Shown: one piece after another, positions 50,975 to 60,164 of the stretch
Layout of the letters: the number at the start of each line of letters is the position of its first letter
Position numbering within the stretch: position 1 is the first letter of the stretch
From: Citrobacter koseri ATCC BAA-895
GTDB taxonomy: Bacteria > Pseudomonadota > Gammaproteobacteria > Enterobacterales > Enterobacteriaceae
Assembly: GCF_000018045.1 (NCBI RefSeq)
Contig: NC_009792.1
Span: 1 to 64,000 of the forward strand
Length of the DNA: 64,000 bases
Direction of reading: 5' to 3'
The notes under the pieces: generated by a model
Databases searched by the model: none
Seen by the model: only the letters and a program-made list of their open reading frames with translations
Told to the model about the DNA's origin: nothing
Made by a program: the position numbers and the translations under genes

Positions 50975-52339
50975 ATGAGCCATAACGACACTATCGTCGC
51001 CCAGGCTACCCCACCGGGACGCGGTGGCGTCGGTATCCTGCGCATTTCCGGTCTCAAGGCGCGCGAGGTGGCCGAAGCCGTATTGGGCAAGCTACCAAAA
51101 CCGCGTTACGCCGATTACCTGCCGTTTAAAGATGCCGATGGCACGGCGCTGGATCAGGGGATCGCGCTGTGGTTTCCTGGCCCGAACTCGTTCACTGGTG
51201 AAGACGTGCTGGAACTGCAAGGGCATGGCGGCCCGGTCATTCTCGACCTGCTGTTAAAACGTATTCTGACGCTCCCCGGCCTGCGCATTGCCAGACCGGG
51301 CGAGTTCTCCGAGCGCGCGTTCCTCAATGACAAGCTCGACTTAGCCCAGGCAGAAGCGATTGCCGACCTGATCGACGCCAGTTCCGAGCAGGCGGCACGC
51401 TCGGCGCTAAACTCGCTACAGGGGGCATTTTCCGCGCGTGTGAATCATCTTGTGGAAGCACTCACTCACCTGCGCATCTATGTGGAAGCAGCCATTGACT
51501 TCCCGGACGAGGAGATCGACTTCCTCTCCGACGGCAAAATTGAAGCCCAGCTCAACGGCGTGATCGCCGATCTCGATGCGGTACGCGCCGAAGCGCGTCA
51601 GGGCAGCCTGCTGCGTGAAGGGATGAAGGTGGTCATTGCCGGACGCCCTAACGCCGGGAAATCGAGCCTGCTGAACGCCCTGGCGGGCCGTGAGGCCGCC
51701 ATTGTCACCGATATCGCTGGCACCACCCGCGACGTGCTGCGCGAGCATATTCACATTGACGGAATGCCGCTGCACATCATCGATACCGCCGGTCTGCGCG
51801 ATGCCAGCGATGAAGTGGAACGCATTGGGATTGAGCGCGCCTGGCAGGAGATAGAACAGGCCGATCGCGTGCTGTTTATGGTAGATGGCACAACCACCGA
51901 TGCCGTTGATCCGGCGGAAATCTGGCCGGACTTTATCGCCCGTTTACCGGCGAAACTGCCGATCACCGTTGTGCGCAACAAAGCTGACATCACTGGCGAG
52001 ACGCTGGGTATCAGCGAGGTGAATGGTCACTCACTTGTCCGTCTTTCCGCCCGTACCGGCGAAGGCGTGGACGTATTGCGTAACCATCTCAAGCAAAGCA
52101 TGGGCTTTGACACCAATATGGAAGGCGGCTTCCTTGCCCGCCGTCGCCATCTTCAGGCGCTGGCAGAAGCCGCAGAACATCTCCAGCAGGGCAAATCACA
52201 GCTGCTTGGCGCCTGGGCAGGCGAACTGCTGGCGGAGGAGCTGCGTCTGGCGCAGCAGGCGCTGAGTGAGATCACCGGCGAGTTTACCTCCGACGATCTG
52301 CTGGGCCGAATTTTCTCCAGCTTCTGTATTGGCAAGTGA
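50975..52339 (+). CDS. mnmE: tRNA modification GTPase MnmE (TrmE)
   Basis: A 454-residue GTPase that with MnmG makes the 5-carboxymethylaminomethyl group on wobble uridine. N-terminal tetrahydrofolate-binding domain (TIVAQATPPGRGGVGILRIS), G domain with GRPNAGKSS, TDIAGTTRD, DTAGLRD and NKAD, and the C-terminal C451-I-G-K motif. The ATG at 50975 (MSHNDTIV) is used; a start 36 bases earlier lies inside the terminator T-run. Confidence 0.98.
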   Translation: MSHNDTIVAQATPPGRGGVGILRISGLKAREVAEAVLGKLPKPRYADYLPFKDADGTALDQGIALWFPGPNSFTGEDVLELQGHGGPVILDLLLKRILTLPGLRIARPGEFSERAFLNDKLDLAQAEAIADLIDASSEQAARSALNSLQGAFSARVNHLVEALTHLRIYVEAAIDFPDEEIDFLSDGKIEAQLNGVIADLDAVRAEARQGSLLREGMKVVIAGRPNAGKSSLLNALAGREAAIVTDIAGTTRDVLREHIHIDGMPLHIIDTAGLRDASDEVERIGIERAWQEIEQADRVLFMVDGTTTDAVDPAEIWPDFIARLPAKLPITVVRNKADITGETLGISEVNGHSLVRLSARTGEGVDVLRNHLKQSMGFDTNMEGGFLARRRHLQALAEAAEHLQQGKSQLLGAWAGELLAEELRLAQQALSEITGEFTSDDLLGRIFSSFCIGK

Positions 52340-52348
52340 TGTTGTTTT

Positions 52349-52420
52349 GCCCGGTGGCGCTACGTTTACCGGGCCGACTAAATCTGTAGGCCGGATAAGG
52401 CAAAGCCGCCATCCGGCAAT
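52349..52420. repeat. BIME after mnmE
   Basis: GCCCGGTGGCGCTACG-TTTACCGGGC (52349-52376) and TGTAGGCCGGATAAGG...GCCGCCATCCGGCA (to 52420). In E. coli the tna operon follows mnmE; here this BIME and about 100 bases lead directly to mdtL. Confidence 0.88.
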
Positions 52421-52519
52421 AATAAATTTCCTCACAGGAAATCACCGTTGTCCAAATGGCAACTCGCGTCACAGAAAAGCTCCCCGTATTCTTAGCGCCA
52501 CTCTTATTGTGAGGACGCT

Positions 52520-53692
52520 ATGACCCGCTTTCTAATCTGTAGTTTTGCCCTTGTTTTACTCTACCCAGCCGGTATCGACATGTATCTGGTCGGTTTACCC
52601 CGTATTGCCGCCGATCTGAACGCCAGCGAGGCGCAGCTGCACATCGCGTTTTCGGTATACCTGGCCGGGATGGCCACCGCAATGCTGTTTGCGGGTAAAG
52701 TTGCAGACCAGTCAGGGCGCAAACCGGTGGCGATAGCGGGCGCGGTGATATTCATCATCGCCTCTATGCTTTGCTCACGAGCAACGGACGGGTCGCTGTT
52801 CCTGACCGGACGCTTTATTCAGGGCATCGGGGCGGGGTGCTGTTATGTGGTGGCGTTTGCGATTTTGCGCGACACGCTGGACGATCGCCGCCGGGCGAAA
52901 GTGTTATCGCTATTAAACGGAATTACCTGCATTGTGCCGGTATTAGCGCCAGTGTTAGGGCATTTGATTATGCTTAAATTCCCGTGGCAAAGTCTGTTTT
53001 ACACGATGATAGCGATGGGTATCGCGGTATGCCTGCTCTCGGTGTTTATCCTGAAAGAGACACGCCCGGCAACATGCTCATCGACCTCGCGCCCTCAGCA
53101 AAACGCAGAGTCGCTGCTCAACCGCTTTTTCCTCAGCCGTCTGGCGATCACCACGTTGAGCGTGTCGGTGATCCTCACATTCGTAAATACCTCACCAGTG
53201 TTGCTCATGGAAATGATGGGCTTTGATCGCGGTGAATACGCCACCACAATGGCGCTGACGGCAGGCATCAGCATGGCAGTGTCGTTCTCAACGCCCTTTG
53301 CGCTGAGCGTATTTAAACCGCGCACGCTGATGCTCACGTCGCAAGGGCTGTTTCTGGCTGCGGGCATCGTACTCAGCCTCTCATCCTCTCACGCCGTCAC
53401 GCTCTTTGGCCTGACGCTCATCTGCGCGGGGTTTTCAGTTGGCTTTGGCGTGGCGATGAGCCAGGCATTAGGCCCATTCTCACTGCGTGCTGGCGTCGCA
53501 AGCTCTGTACTCGGCATTGCACAGGTCTGCGGGTCATCGCTGTGGATATGGCTGGCGGCAGTCATTGGCTTTAACGCCCTGAATATGCTGATCGGGATTC
53601 TGATTGGCTGTAGCATGGTCTGTATCCTGTTACTGATGACCATACAGCCCGCAGCGCACTATGAAAAAATCCATCACCAGTCTCGATCTTAA
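52520..53692 (+). CDS. mdtL: Multidrug efflux MFS transporter
   Basis: A 390-residue, 12-helix DHA1 drug:H+ antiporter. Helix 1 block YPAGIDMYLVGLPRIAADL and motif A variant GKVADQSGRKPV. E. coli MdtL gives chloramphenicol resistance when overproduced. Its last 32 bases overlap the start of yidZ in another frame. Confidence 0.94.
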   Translation: MTRFLICSFALVLLYPAGIDMYLVGLPRIAADLNASEAQLHIAFSVYLAGMATAMLFAGKVADQSGRKPVAIAGAVIFIIASMLCSRATDGSLFLTGRFIQGIGAGCCYVVAFAILRDTLDDRRRAKVLSLLNGITCIVPVLAPVLGHLIMLKFPWQSLFYTMIAMGIAVCLLSVFILKETRPATCSSTSRPQQNAESLLNRFFLSRLAITTLSVSVILTFVNTSPVLLMEMMGFDRGEYATTMALTAGISMAVSFSTPFALSVFKPRTLMLTSQGLFLAAGIVLSLSSSHAVTLFGLTLICAGFSVGFGVAMSQALGPFSLRAGVASSVLGIAQVCGSSLWIWLAAVIGFNALNMLIGILIGCSMVCILLLMTIQPAAHYEKIHHQSRS

Positions 53693-54620
53693 TCTGTTGT
53701 TATGTTTGCAGCTTCTGATGCAGGAGCGCAGCGTCACCAAAGCGGCGAAGCGGATGAACGTCACGCCCTCGGCGGTGAGTAAGTCGCTGTCAAAGCTGCG
53801 AACATGGTTTGATGACCCGCTGTTTGTGAACACGCCGCTGGGGCTGACGCCGACGCCGCTGATGGTCAATATGGAACAAAGCCTGGCGGACTGGATGCAG
53901 ATGAGCAATCAGCTGCTTGATAAACCGCATCACGAATCGCCACGCGGCCTGAAATTTGAACTGGCGGCAGAGTCGCCGCTGGTAATGATCATGTTCAATT
54001 CTCTGTCGCAGCAGATTTATCAGCGCTATCCGCAGGCCACAATCAAGGTGCGTAACTGGGATTACGACTCGCTGGATGCCATCACACGCGGCGAGGTGGA
54101 TCTCGGCTTTACCGGAAGGGAGAGCCATCCCCGTTCGCGGGAGCTTCTCAGCCTGCTGCCGCTATCTATCGATTTTGAAGTCCTGTTCAGCGACCTCCCC
54201 TGGGTCTGGCTGCGGGAAGATCACCCGGCGCTACAAGAAGAGTGGAATCTGGAAACATTTTTACGCTATCCGCATATCAGCATTTGCTGGGAGCAAAGCG
54301 ACACCTGGGCGCTGGATGATGTATTGCAGGAGATGGGCCGCAAACGCAACATCGCCTTAAGTTTACCGGGGTTTGAACAATCGCTGTTTATGGCCGCCCA
54401 GCCGAACCACTCGCTGCTGGCGACCGCGCCTCTCTACTGCCAGCGTTATAACCAGCTCCACCAGCTCCCGTTGGTCGCGCGTCCTCTCCCTTTTGACGCC
54501 GCCCAGCGAGAAAAACTGATGGTGCCTTTTACCCTCCTTTGGCATAAACGTAACAGCCATAACCCTAAAATTATCTGGTTAAAAGAGACCATTAAAACGC
54601 TCTATAGCCACCTCTCCTGA
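53661..54620 (+). CDS. yidZ: LysR-family regulator
   Basis: A 319-residue LysR-type regulator, same length as E. coli YidZ, which is linked to survival under nitric oxide stress. The winged helix is LLMQERSVTKAAKRMNVTPSAVSKSLSKLR in outline, centred on TKAAKRMNVTPSAVSKSLSK. It overlaps mdtL by 32 bases, suggesting co-transcription. Confidence 0.95.
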   Translation: MKKSITSLDLNLLLCLQLLMQERSVTKAAKRMNVTPSAVSKSLSKLRTWFDDPLFVNTPLGLTPTPLMVNMEQSLADWMQMSNQLLDKPHHESPRGLKFELAAESPLVMIMFNSLSQQIYQRYPQATIKVRNWDYDSLDAITRGEVDLGFTGRESHPRSRELLSLLPLSIDFEVLFSDLPWVWLREDHPALQEEWNLETFLRYPHISICWEQSDTWALDDVLQEMGRKRNIALSLPGFEQSLFMAAQPNHSLLATAPLYCQRYNQLHQLPLVARPLPFDAAQREKLMVPFTLLWHKRNSHNPKIIWLKETIKTLYSHLS

Positions 54621-54767
54621 CGGTAAATTAACCACGACCGCGTCAGAAATGTAAAAGTCGCGTAAGCGCCGCTGTTTTTGTCGAACTTTTGACCAGTAAA
54701 ACCTGTCCATAATCTACGTAAATGTTACTCTCGTAATAATCACGGACCATTAATCACGGAGCGAAAA

Positions 54768-55520
54768 ATGGCGACACATTTTGCCAGAGGGATTCTTACG
54801 GAGGGACACCTGATTTCAGTCCGTCTGCCTTCTCCATGCCACATCGAAGCCAGAAACCTTCCCGCTCACCGCCGGACACGTTTTTTGGCTTCACGCGGCT
54901 TACTCGCTGAACTGATGTTTATGCTCTACGGAACCAGCGAGCTGCCGGAAATTGCTATTCAGGCCAAAGGGAAGCCTGTCTTTCGCGATAAAAATCTGCC
55001 CGCGTTCTCCATCTCATATGCCGGGAATATGGTGGGCGTGGCGCTGACAACGGAGGGGGAATGCGGTCTGGATATGGAATTACAGCGAGCCATGCGAGGC
55101 TTCCATAGCCCACTTTCAGCCGAGAGTCCGGCGTTCTCCAGCAACGAAAATCTGTGGATCAACAATCAGAGCGATCCCAACGAAGCCCGCGCGCAACTGA
55201 TCACCTTACGCCAGAGCGTGCTAAAGCTAACCGGTGACGTACTGAATGACGATCCGCGTGAACTCCAGCTCCTTCCCGGCGCAGGCCGCCTGAAATGCGC
55301 CCACGTTACGCAGGTGGAGGCAATATGCGACGCGGAAGATATTCTGGTCTGGTCGGTGGCGGTTACGCCAGCCATTGAAAAACTGAATGTTTGGGAGTTT
55401 GATAGTAAGCAAGGATGGAAAAGCCTGGCCGATATCCAGACCCGGGCGAATGAACCCACCGGTCGCCTGATGCGATTCGCTCAATTATCCACAGCAAAGT
55501 CATCTTATACACTTAGCTGA
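54768..55520 (+). CDS. yieE: Phosphopantetheinyl-transferase-like protein
   Basis: A 250-residue Sfp-superfamily protein homologous to E. coli YieE. The metal-binding motif is G100-L-D102-M-E104 and KGKPVF lies ahead of it. The second signature, normally [W/F]xxKE[S/A]xxK, reads T146-L-R-Q-S-V-L-K153, so the usual Lys-Glu pair is Arg-Gln. Transfer of phosphopantetheine to a carrier protein is therefore uncertain, and no carrier protein or synthase gene is nearby. Only 40 bases separate it from yieF. Confidence 0.88.
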   Translation: MATHFARGILTEGHLISVRLPSPCHIEARNLPAHRRTRFLASRGLLAELMFMLYGTSELPEIAIQAKGKPVFRDKNLPAFSISYAGNMVGVALTTEGECGLDMELQRAMRGFHSPLSAESPAFSSNENLWINNQSDPNEARAQLITLRQSVLKLTGDVLNDDPRELQLLPGAGRLKCAHVTQVEAICDAEDILVWSVAVTPAIEKLNVWEFDSKQGWKSLADIQTRANEPTGRLMRFAQLSTAKSSYTLS

Positions 55521-55560
55521 TTCGGCCCTGTCCCGGCCGCCATGATGAAAAGGAGTAATC

Positions 55561-56127
55561 ATGTCCGAAACGTTGAATGTTGTTACGTTACTGGGGAGCC
55601 TGCGCAAAGGTTCATTTAACGGTATGGTCGCCCGCACGCTGCCGAAAATTGCACCGGCAGGCATGGAGGTCAGCGCATTACCTTCGATTGGCGATATTCC
55701 GCTGTATGACGCTGACGTGCAGCAGGAAGAGGGGTTCCCGGCGAGCGTTGAAGCGCTGGCGGAGCAAATCCGTAAAGCGGACGGCGTCGTCATCGTCACA
55801 CCGGAATACAACTACTCGGTGCCAGGCGGACTGAAGAACGCGATCGACTGGCTGTCCCGCCTGCCAGAACAGCCGTTAGCCGGGAAACCGGTGCTGATCC
55901 AGACCAGCTCAATGGGGGCAATCGGCGGCGCTCGCTGTCAGTATCATCTGCGCCAGATTCTGGTATTCCTTGATGCGATGGTAATGAACAAACCGGAGTT
56001 TATGGGCGGCGTGATTCAGAACAAAGTTGACCCGCAAACCGGGGAAGTGGTTGATCAAAGCACGATTGATCATCTTACCGGCCAGCTAACCGCGTTTGGC
56101 GATTACATTCAGCGCGTTAAAGCGTGA
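55561..56127 (+). CDS. chrR: NADPH-dependent FMN/quinone reductase (ChrR-type)
   Basis: A 188-residue flavodoxin-fold reductase, same length as E. coli YieF/ChrR. The FMN-phosphate loop is LLGSLRKGSFNGMVAR and the second FMN-contact block TPEYNYSVPGGLKNAIDWLS. It reduces quinones and can reduce chromate or uranyl. The ATG follows AAAAGGAGTAATC. Confidence 0.95.
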   Translation: MSETLNVVTLLGSLRKGSFNGMVARTLPKIAPAGMEVSALPSIGDIPLYDADVQQEEGFPASVEALAEQIRKADGVVIVTPEYNYSVPGGLKNAIDWLSRLPEQPLAGKPVLIQTSSMGAIGGARCQYHLRQILVFLDAMVMNKPEFMGGVIQNKVDPQTGEVVDQSTIDHLTGQLTAFGDYIQRVKA

Positions 56128-56150
56128 TAACAGCGCGCGCGTAGGGCCGC

Positions 56151-56220
56151 AGGCCGGATAAGGCGTTTGGCCGCCATCCGGCTATCAAATTTGCCTGATG
56201 GCGCTACGCTTATCAGGCCA
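56151..56220. repeat. BIME between chrR and adeP
   Basis: AGGCCGGATAAGGCG...CCGCCATCCGGC (Z-type) then GCCTGATGGCGCTACGC-TTATCAGGCC (Y-type), between convergent genes. Confidence 0.9.
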
Positions 56221-56252
56221 GGACACCTCGCGCAGCGCCGTATCAGCGGCAA

Positions 56253-57590
56253 TTAGTGCGCGTCGATAAACACAATCTTCAGCACAAACAACAACGCCAC
56301 AACCACCACGCAAGGGCTCAGCTCACGCAGACGTCCGGTACCGATTTTCATCACACAGTAAGAGATAAAGCCCAGCGCGATACCTTCGGTAATCGAGAAG
56401 CTGAACGGCATCATCACAGCAGTAATAAATGCCGGAACAGACTCGGTAAGGTCTTGCCATTTCACGCGCGCCAGACTGGAAGTCATCAGTACGCCAACAT
56501 AGATCAGCGCCCCGGCAGCGGCATAACCCGGCACCATTCCCGCCAGCGGCGACAGGAAGATAACCAGCAGGAACAGCAAACCGACAACAACGGCGGTCAG
56601 GCCCGTGCGCCCGCCGACGGATACGCCGGATGAGGACTCGATATAGGCGGTAACCGACGAGGTTCCGATAAACGCCCCGGTCACAGAAGAGACGCTATCG
56701 ACAAACAGCGCCTGCTTCATCCGCGGGAATTTACCTTTCTCATCAGCCAGACCGGCTTTGTCGGTAACGCCAATCAGCGTACCGGAGGAGTCGAACAGGT
56801 TCACCAGCATGAAGGAGAAAATCACGCCAGCCAGACCAATGTTAAACGAGCCCGCCAGATCCACATGCCCGATCACAGAGCTAACGCTTGGCGGCGCAGA
56901 GACAATGCCGTTGTAATGCACATCACCCATCATCCAGCCGAGCAGCGTCGTTACAATAATAGAGACCAGCACGGCGGCATGAATGTTACGTGATGCCAGA
57001 ATAGCGATGATGAAGAAGCCCAGCACGCCGAGCAGTACGCTGTGAGAGGTCAGATTACCGATGCTCACCAGGGTTTCCGGGTTCGCGACGATAACGCCTG
57101 CGTTTTTCAGCCCCATCATGCCGATAAACAGGCCGATACCGCTGGTGATGCCCACGCGCAGACTGACCGGAATGTTAGCAATCATCCAGTAACGCACGCG
57201 GAAGATGGTCAGCAGCAGCAGGCCGATCGCTCCCCAGAAGATTGCGCCCATACCAACCTGCCAGGACAGCCCCATCGCGCCAACGACCACGAAGGCGAAA
57301 AACGCGTTCAGACCCATAGCCGGCGCCAGCGCGACCGGTAAATTAGCAAACAGCCCCATCAGAATGCTGCCGAACGCCGCGATAAGACAGGTAGTAACGA
57401 AGACGGCGCTGGTGTCCATGCCAGCAACGCCAAGAATCTGCGGGTTAACAAAAACGATGTAAACCATCGTCAGGAAGGTGGTAAAACCGGCGATCACTTC
57501 GGTTCGTGCCGTCGTGCCATGTTCGCGCAGTTTAAACACGCGTTCCAGCATACCCTGACCAGAAGTCTGGGTGGTGTGTTGTTGACTCAT
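56253..57590 (-). CDS. adeP: Adenine permease, NCS2/AzgA-like
   Basis: A 445-residue, roughly 14-helix purine symporter, same length as E. coli YieG (AdeP), a high-affinity adenine transporter. Family blocks: TEVIAGFTTFLTMVYIVFVNP in outline, ALAPAMGLNAFFAF, NLFDSSGTLIGV and GTSSVTAYIESSSGVSVGGRTGL in part (YIESSSG). Single gene, divergent from yieH. Confidence 0.95.
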   Translation of the reverse strand: MSQQHTTQTSGQGMLERVFKLREHGTTARTEVIAGFTTFLTMVYIVFVNPQILGVAGMDTSAVFVTTCLIAAFGSILMGLFANLPVALAPAMGLNAFFAFVVVGAMGLSWQVGMGAIFWGAIGLLLLTIFRVRYWMIANIPVSLRVGITSGIGLFIGMMGLKNAGVIVANPETLVSIGNLTSHSVLLGVLGFFIIAILASRNIHAAVLVSIIVTTLLGWMMGDVHYNGIVSAPPSVSSVIGHVDLAGSFNIGLAGVIFSFMLVNLFDSSGTLIGVTDKAGLADEKGKFPRMKQALFVDSVSSVTGAFIGTSSVTAYIESSSGVSVGGRTGLTAVVVGLLFLLVIFLSPLAGMVPGYAAAGALIYVGVLMTSSLARVKWQDLTESVPAFITAVMMPFSFSITEGIALGFISYCVMKIGTGRLRELSPCVVVVALLFVLKIVFIDAH

Positions 57591-57754
57591 TATCTATTTC
57601 CGAACAAGGAGGGAAAATTCGTCGCTATCCTATACCAAAATGCGACAATAAGGGCAGTTGTGAGACACTTTTTTCATTGAATTTGCTTATACGGCAACGA
57701 TTGCGTCGCACAATAAGGCATTACGAAAACGTTAAACTAGCGAGAAAAGAAAGC

Positions 57755-58420
57755 ATGTCCCAGATTCAAGCGGTATTTTTCGACTGCGACGGTACGCTGG
57801 TCGACAGTGAAGTCATTTGCTCCCGCGCGTATGTCGCGATGTTCCAGGAATTCGGCATCACGCTCGATCTCGAAGAGGTGTTCAAACGCTTTAAAGGCGT
57901 AAAACTCTACGAAATCATCGATATCATTAACGAGGAGCAGGGTGTGTCGTTAGCAAAAGCGGATTTAGAACCCGTTTACCGCGCCGAGGTCGCACGCCTG
58001 TTCGACTCAGAACTGGAGGTGATCGCAGGGGCAAATGCGCTGCTGGACAGCATGACGGTGCCGATGTGCGTCGTCTCTAACGGCCCGGTCAGCAAAATGC
58101 AGCATTCACTGGGCAAGCTGGGCATGTTGCATCATTTTCCAGAAAAATTGTTCAGCGGCTATGACATTCAACGCTGGAAGCCCGATCCGGCTCTGATGTT
58201 CCACGCGGCAAAAGCCATGAATGTTAACGTGGAGAATTGCATTCTGGTGGATGATTCCAGTGCCGGCGCCCGGTCGGGAATCGATGCGGGAATGGAGGTG
58301 TTCTACTTCTGCGCCGATCCGCACAACAAACCGATCGATCATCCGAAAGTAACGACGTTTACCGATCTGGCACAGTTGCCGGGATTGTGGAAGGCGCGGG
58401 GTTGGAATATCGTCGATTAA
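57755..58420 (+). CDS. yieH: HAD-family phosphatase (6-phosphogluconate phosphatase type)
   Basis: A 221-residue beta-phosphoglucomutase-type HAD hydrolase. Motif I VFFDCDGTLVDSEV, motif II VVSNGP, Lys of motif III in RWKPDPALMFHAAKAM, motif IV ILVDDSSAGARSG. E. coli YieH dephosphorylates 6-phosphogluconate and similar esters in vitro. The ATG at 57755 gives the family length. Confidence 0.94.
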   Translation: MSQIQAVFFDCDGTLVDSEVICSRAYVAMFQEFGITLDLEEVFKRFKGVKLYEIIDIINEEQGVSLAKADLEPVYRAEVARLFDSELEVIAGANALLDSMTVPMCVVSNGPVSKMQHSLGKLGMLHHFPEKLFSGYDIQRWKPDPALMFHAAKAMNVNVENCILVDDSSAGARSGIDAGMEVFYFCADPHNKPIDHPKVTTFTDLAQLPGLWKARGWNIVD

Positions 58421-58422
58421 AC

Positions 58423-58500
58423 TGTAGGCCTGATAAGCAAAGCGCCATCAGGCGAATGGCGCAGAATGCCGGATGCGGCGTAACGCCTTATCCGGCCCAC
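58423..58500. repeat. BIME between yieH and phoU
   Basis: TGTAGGCCTGATAAGCAAAGCGCCATCAGGC and ATGCCGGATGCGGCGTAACGCC-TTATCCGGCC, opposite orientations. E. coli has the bgl and cbr genes in this gap; here only the BIME. Confidence 0.9.
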
Positions 58501-58541
58501 AATAGCGACGCCGGGGGATCCCGGCGAACGCAACAAGCCGC

Positions 58542-59267
58542 TTATTCCTTCGGATCTTTGCCTGCCAGCAGTTTATCCAGCTCGTCACCGCCGACGTGGC
58601 GGAAATCCTGTCCCTTCACGAAGTAGAAGATGTACTCGCAGATATTCTGGCAACGGTCGCCGATGCGCTCAATGGAGCGTGCGCAGAACAGCGCAGTCAG
58701 CACGCTTGGAATGGTGCGCGAATCTTCCATCATGTAGGTCATCAGTTGACGCACGATACCTTCGTATTCCTGGTCAACTTTCTTGTCTTCACGGTAGATA
58801 CGCACCGCTTCGTCAATATCCATTCGCGCGAACGCGTCCAGCACGTCATGCAGCATCTGTACGGTGTGACGCCCCAGCGACTCCAGGCTCACCAGCAGCG
58901 GCTGGTGCTGGTGGGAGAATTTCTCCAGCGCGGTGCGACAAATTTTGTCCGCCACGTCGCCAATGCGCTCCAGTTCAGCGATGGTTTTGATGATCGCCAT
59001 CACCAGGCGCAGGTCGCTCGCTGTCGGCTGGCGTTTGGCAATGATGCGCACACACGCTTCATCGATCGCCACTTCCATCATGTTGACGTGCTTATCGCCG
59101 TCAATAACGCGCTTCGCCAGTTCGCTATCCTGATTATGCATCGCGGTGATCGCATCAGAAAGCTGTTGCTCCACCATGCCGCCCATGGTCATCACCTGGG
59201 TGCGGATGCTTTCCAGTTCTGCGTTGAACTGGCCGGAAATGTGTTTGTTAAGGTTTAGGTTGTCCAT
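58542..59267 (-). CDS. phoU: Phosphate signalling protein PhoU
   Basis: A 241-residue helical protein with two PhoU repeats (metal-binding ExxxD-type motifs in LERIGDVADKICR and IERIGDRCQNICE). It links the Pst transporter to kinase PhoR and keeps the Pho regulon off at high phosphate. ATG at 59267 (MDNLNLNKHISG). Last gene of pstSCAB-phoU, 13 bases after pstB. Confidence 0.98.
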   Translation of the reverse strand: MDNLNLNKHISGQFNAELESIRTQVMTMGGMVEQQLSDAITAMHNQDSELAKRVIDGDKHVNMMEVAIDEACVRIIAKRQPTASDLRLVMAIIKTIAELERIGDVADKICRTALEKFSHQHQPLLVSLESLGRHTVQMLHDVLDAFARMDIDEAVRIYREDKKVDQEYEGIVRQLMTYMMEDSRTIPSVLTALFCARSIERIGDRCQNICEYIFYFVKGQDFRHVGGDELDKLLAGKDPKE

Positions 59268-59280
59268 GGTTAGCTCCAAA

Positions 59281-60054
59281 TCAACCGTAGCGGCCAGTAA
59301 TATAATCTTCGGTTTGCTTTTTAGCGGGCTTAGTGAACAGATCGTCCGTGTTGCTGAACTCAATCAACTCGCCCAGATACATAAACGCCGTGTGGTCGGA
59401 ACAACGCGCAGCCTGCTGCATGTTGTGCGTCACGATCACCACGGTGTAGTCCTGCTTCAGCTCAGTGATCAGCTCTTCAATACGCCCGGTGGAAATCGGG
59501 TCCAGCGCTGAACACGGCTCATCCAACAGCAGAACTTCCGGGCGAATGGCGATACCACGCGCAATGCACAGACGCTGCTGCTGACCACCCGAGAGAGAGT
59601 ACCCGCTCTGGTGCAATTTATCTTTGGTTTCGTTCCATAATGCGGCTTTGGTCAACGCCCACTGAACGCGTTCGTCCATATCGGCGCGAGACAGTTTCTC
59701 AAACAGGCGCACGCCAAAAGCGATGTTGTCATAGATAGACATCGGGAACGGCGTCGGCTTCTGGAACACCATCCCCACTTTGGCACGCAGCAGAGCGATA
59801 TCCTGGGTGTTGGTGAGAATATTATCGCCATCCAACAAGATCTCGCCTTCCGCGCGCTGCTCTGGATACAACGAATACATTTTGTTAAAGGTACGCAGCA
59901 GTGTGGATTTACCACAGCCAGACGGTCCAATAAACGCCGTGACCTGGTTCTTCGCGATATCCAGGTTGATATCCTTCAGGGCATGGAATTTGCCGTAGTA
60001 GAAGTTCAAATCACGAACCTGAATCTTACCCGGAGCAGTATCAACCATACTCAT
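59281..60054 (-). CDS. pstB: Phosphate ABC transporter ATPase
   Basis: A 257-residue ABC ATPase: Walker A IGPSGCGKST, signature LSGGQQQRLCIARG, Walker B VLLLDEPCSALD, H-loop VIVTHNMQQ. It powers phosphate import through PstCA. A REP element separates it from pstA. Confidence 0.99.
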   Translation of the reverse strand: MSMVDTAPGKIQVRDLNFYYGKFHALKDINLDIAKNQVTAFIGPSGCGKSTLLRTFNKMYSLYPEQRAEGEILLDGDNILTNTQDIALLRAKVGMVFQKPTPFPMSIYDNIAFGVRLFEKLSRADMDERVQWALTKAALWNETKDKLHQSGYSLSGGQQQRLCIARGIAIRPEVLLLDEPCSALDPISTGRIEELITELKQDYTVVIVTHNMQQAARCSDHTAFMYLGELIEFSNTDDLFTKPAKKQTEDYITGRYG

Positions 60055-60121
60055 TTCAATCTCTTCCTCATTCGGCGTCGCCGTTGGCCGCGCCGTAAAA
60101 AATTAACCGCTGTTCACATCT

Positions 60122-60157
60122 GTAGGCCAGATAAGGCGTTTACGCCGCCATCCGGCA
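60122..60157. repeat. REP element inside the pst operon (pstA-pstB)
   Basis: GTAGGCCAGATAAGGCG-TTTACG-CCGCCATCCGGCA, a Z-type REP in the 110-base gap between pstA and pstB. It could protect upstream mRNA and shift subunit ratios. Confidence 0.85.
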
Positions 60158-60164
60158 CCTGAAA

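Noticed and set aside
52340..52519. Remnant of the tna operon between mnmE and mdtL
   Set aside because: Only a BIME and about 100 bases; no tnaC leader or tnaA/tnaB sequence recognised.
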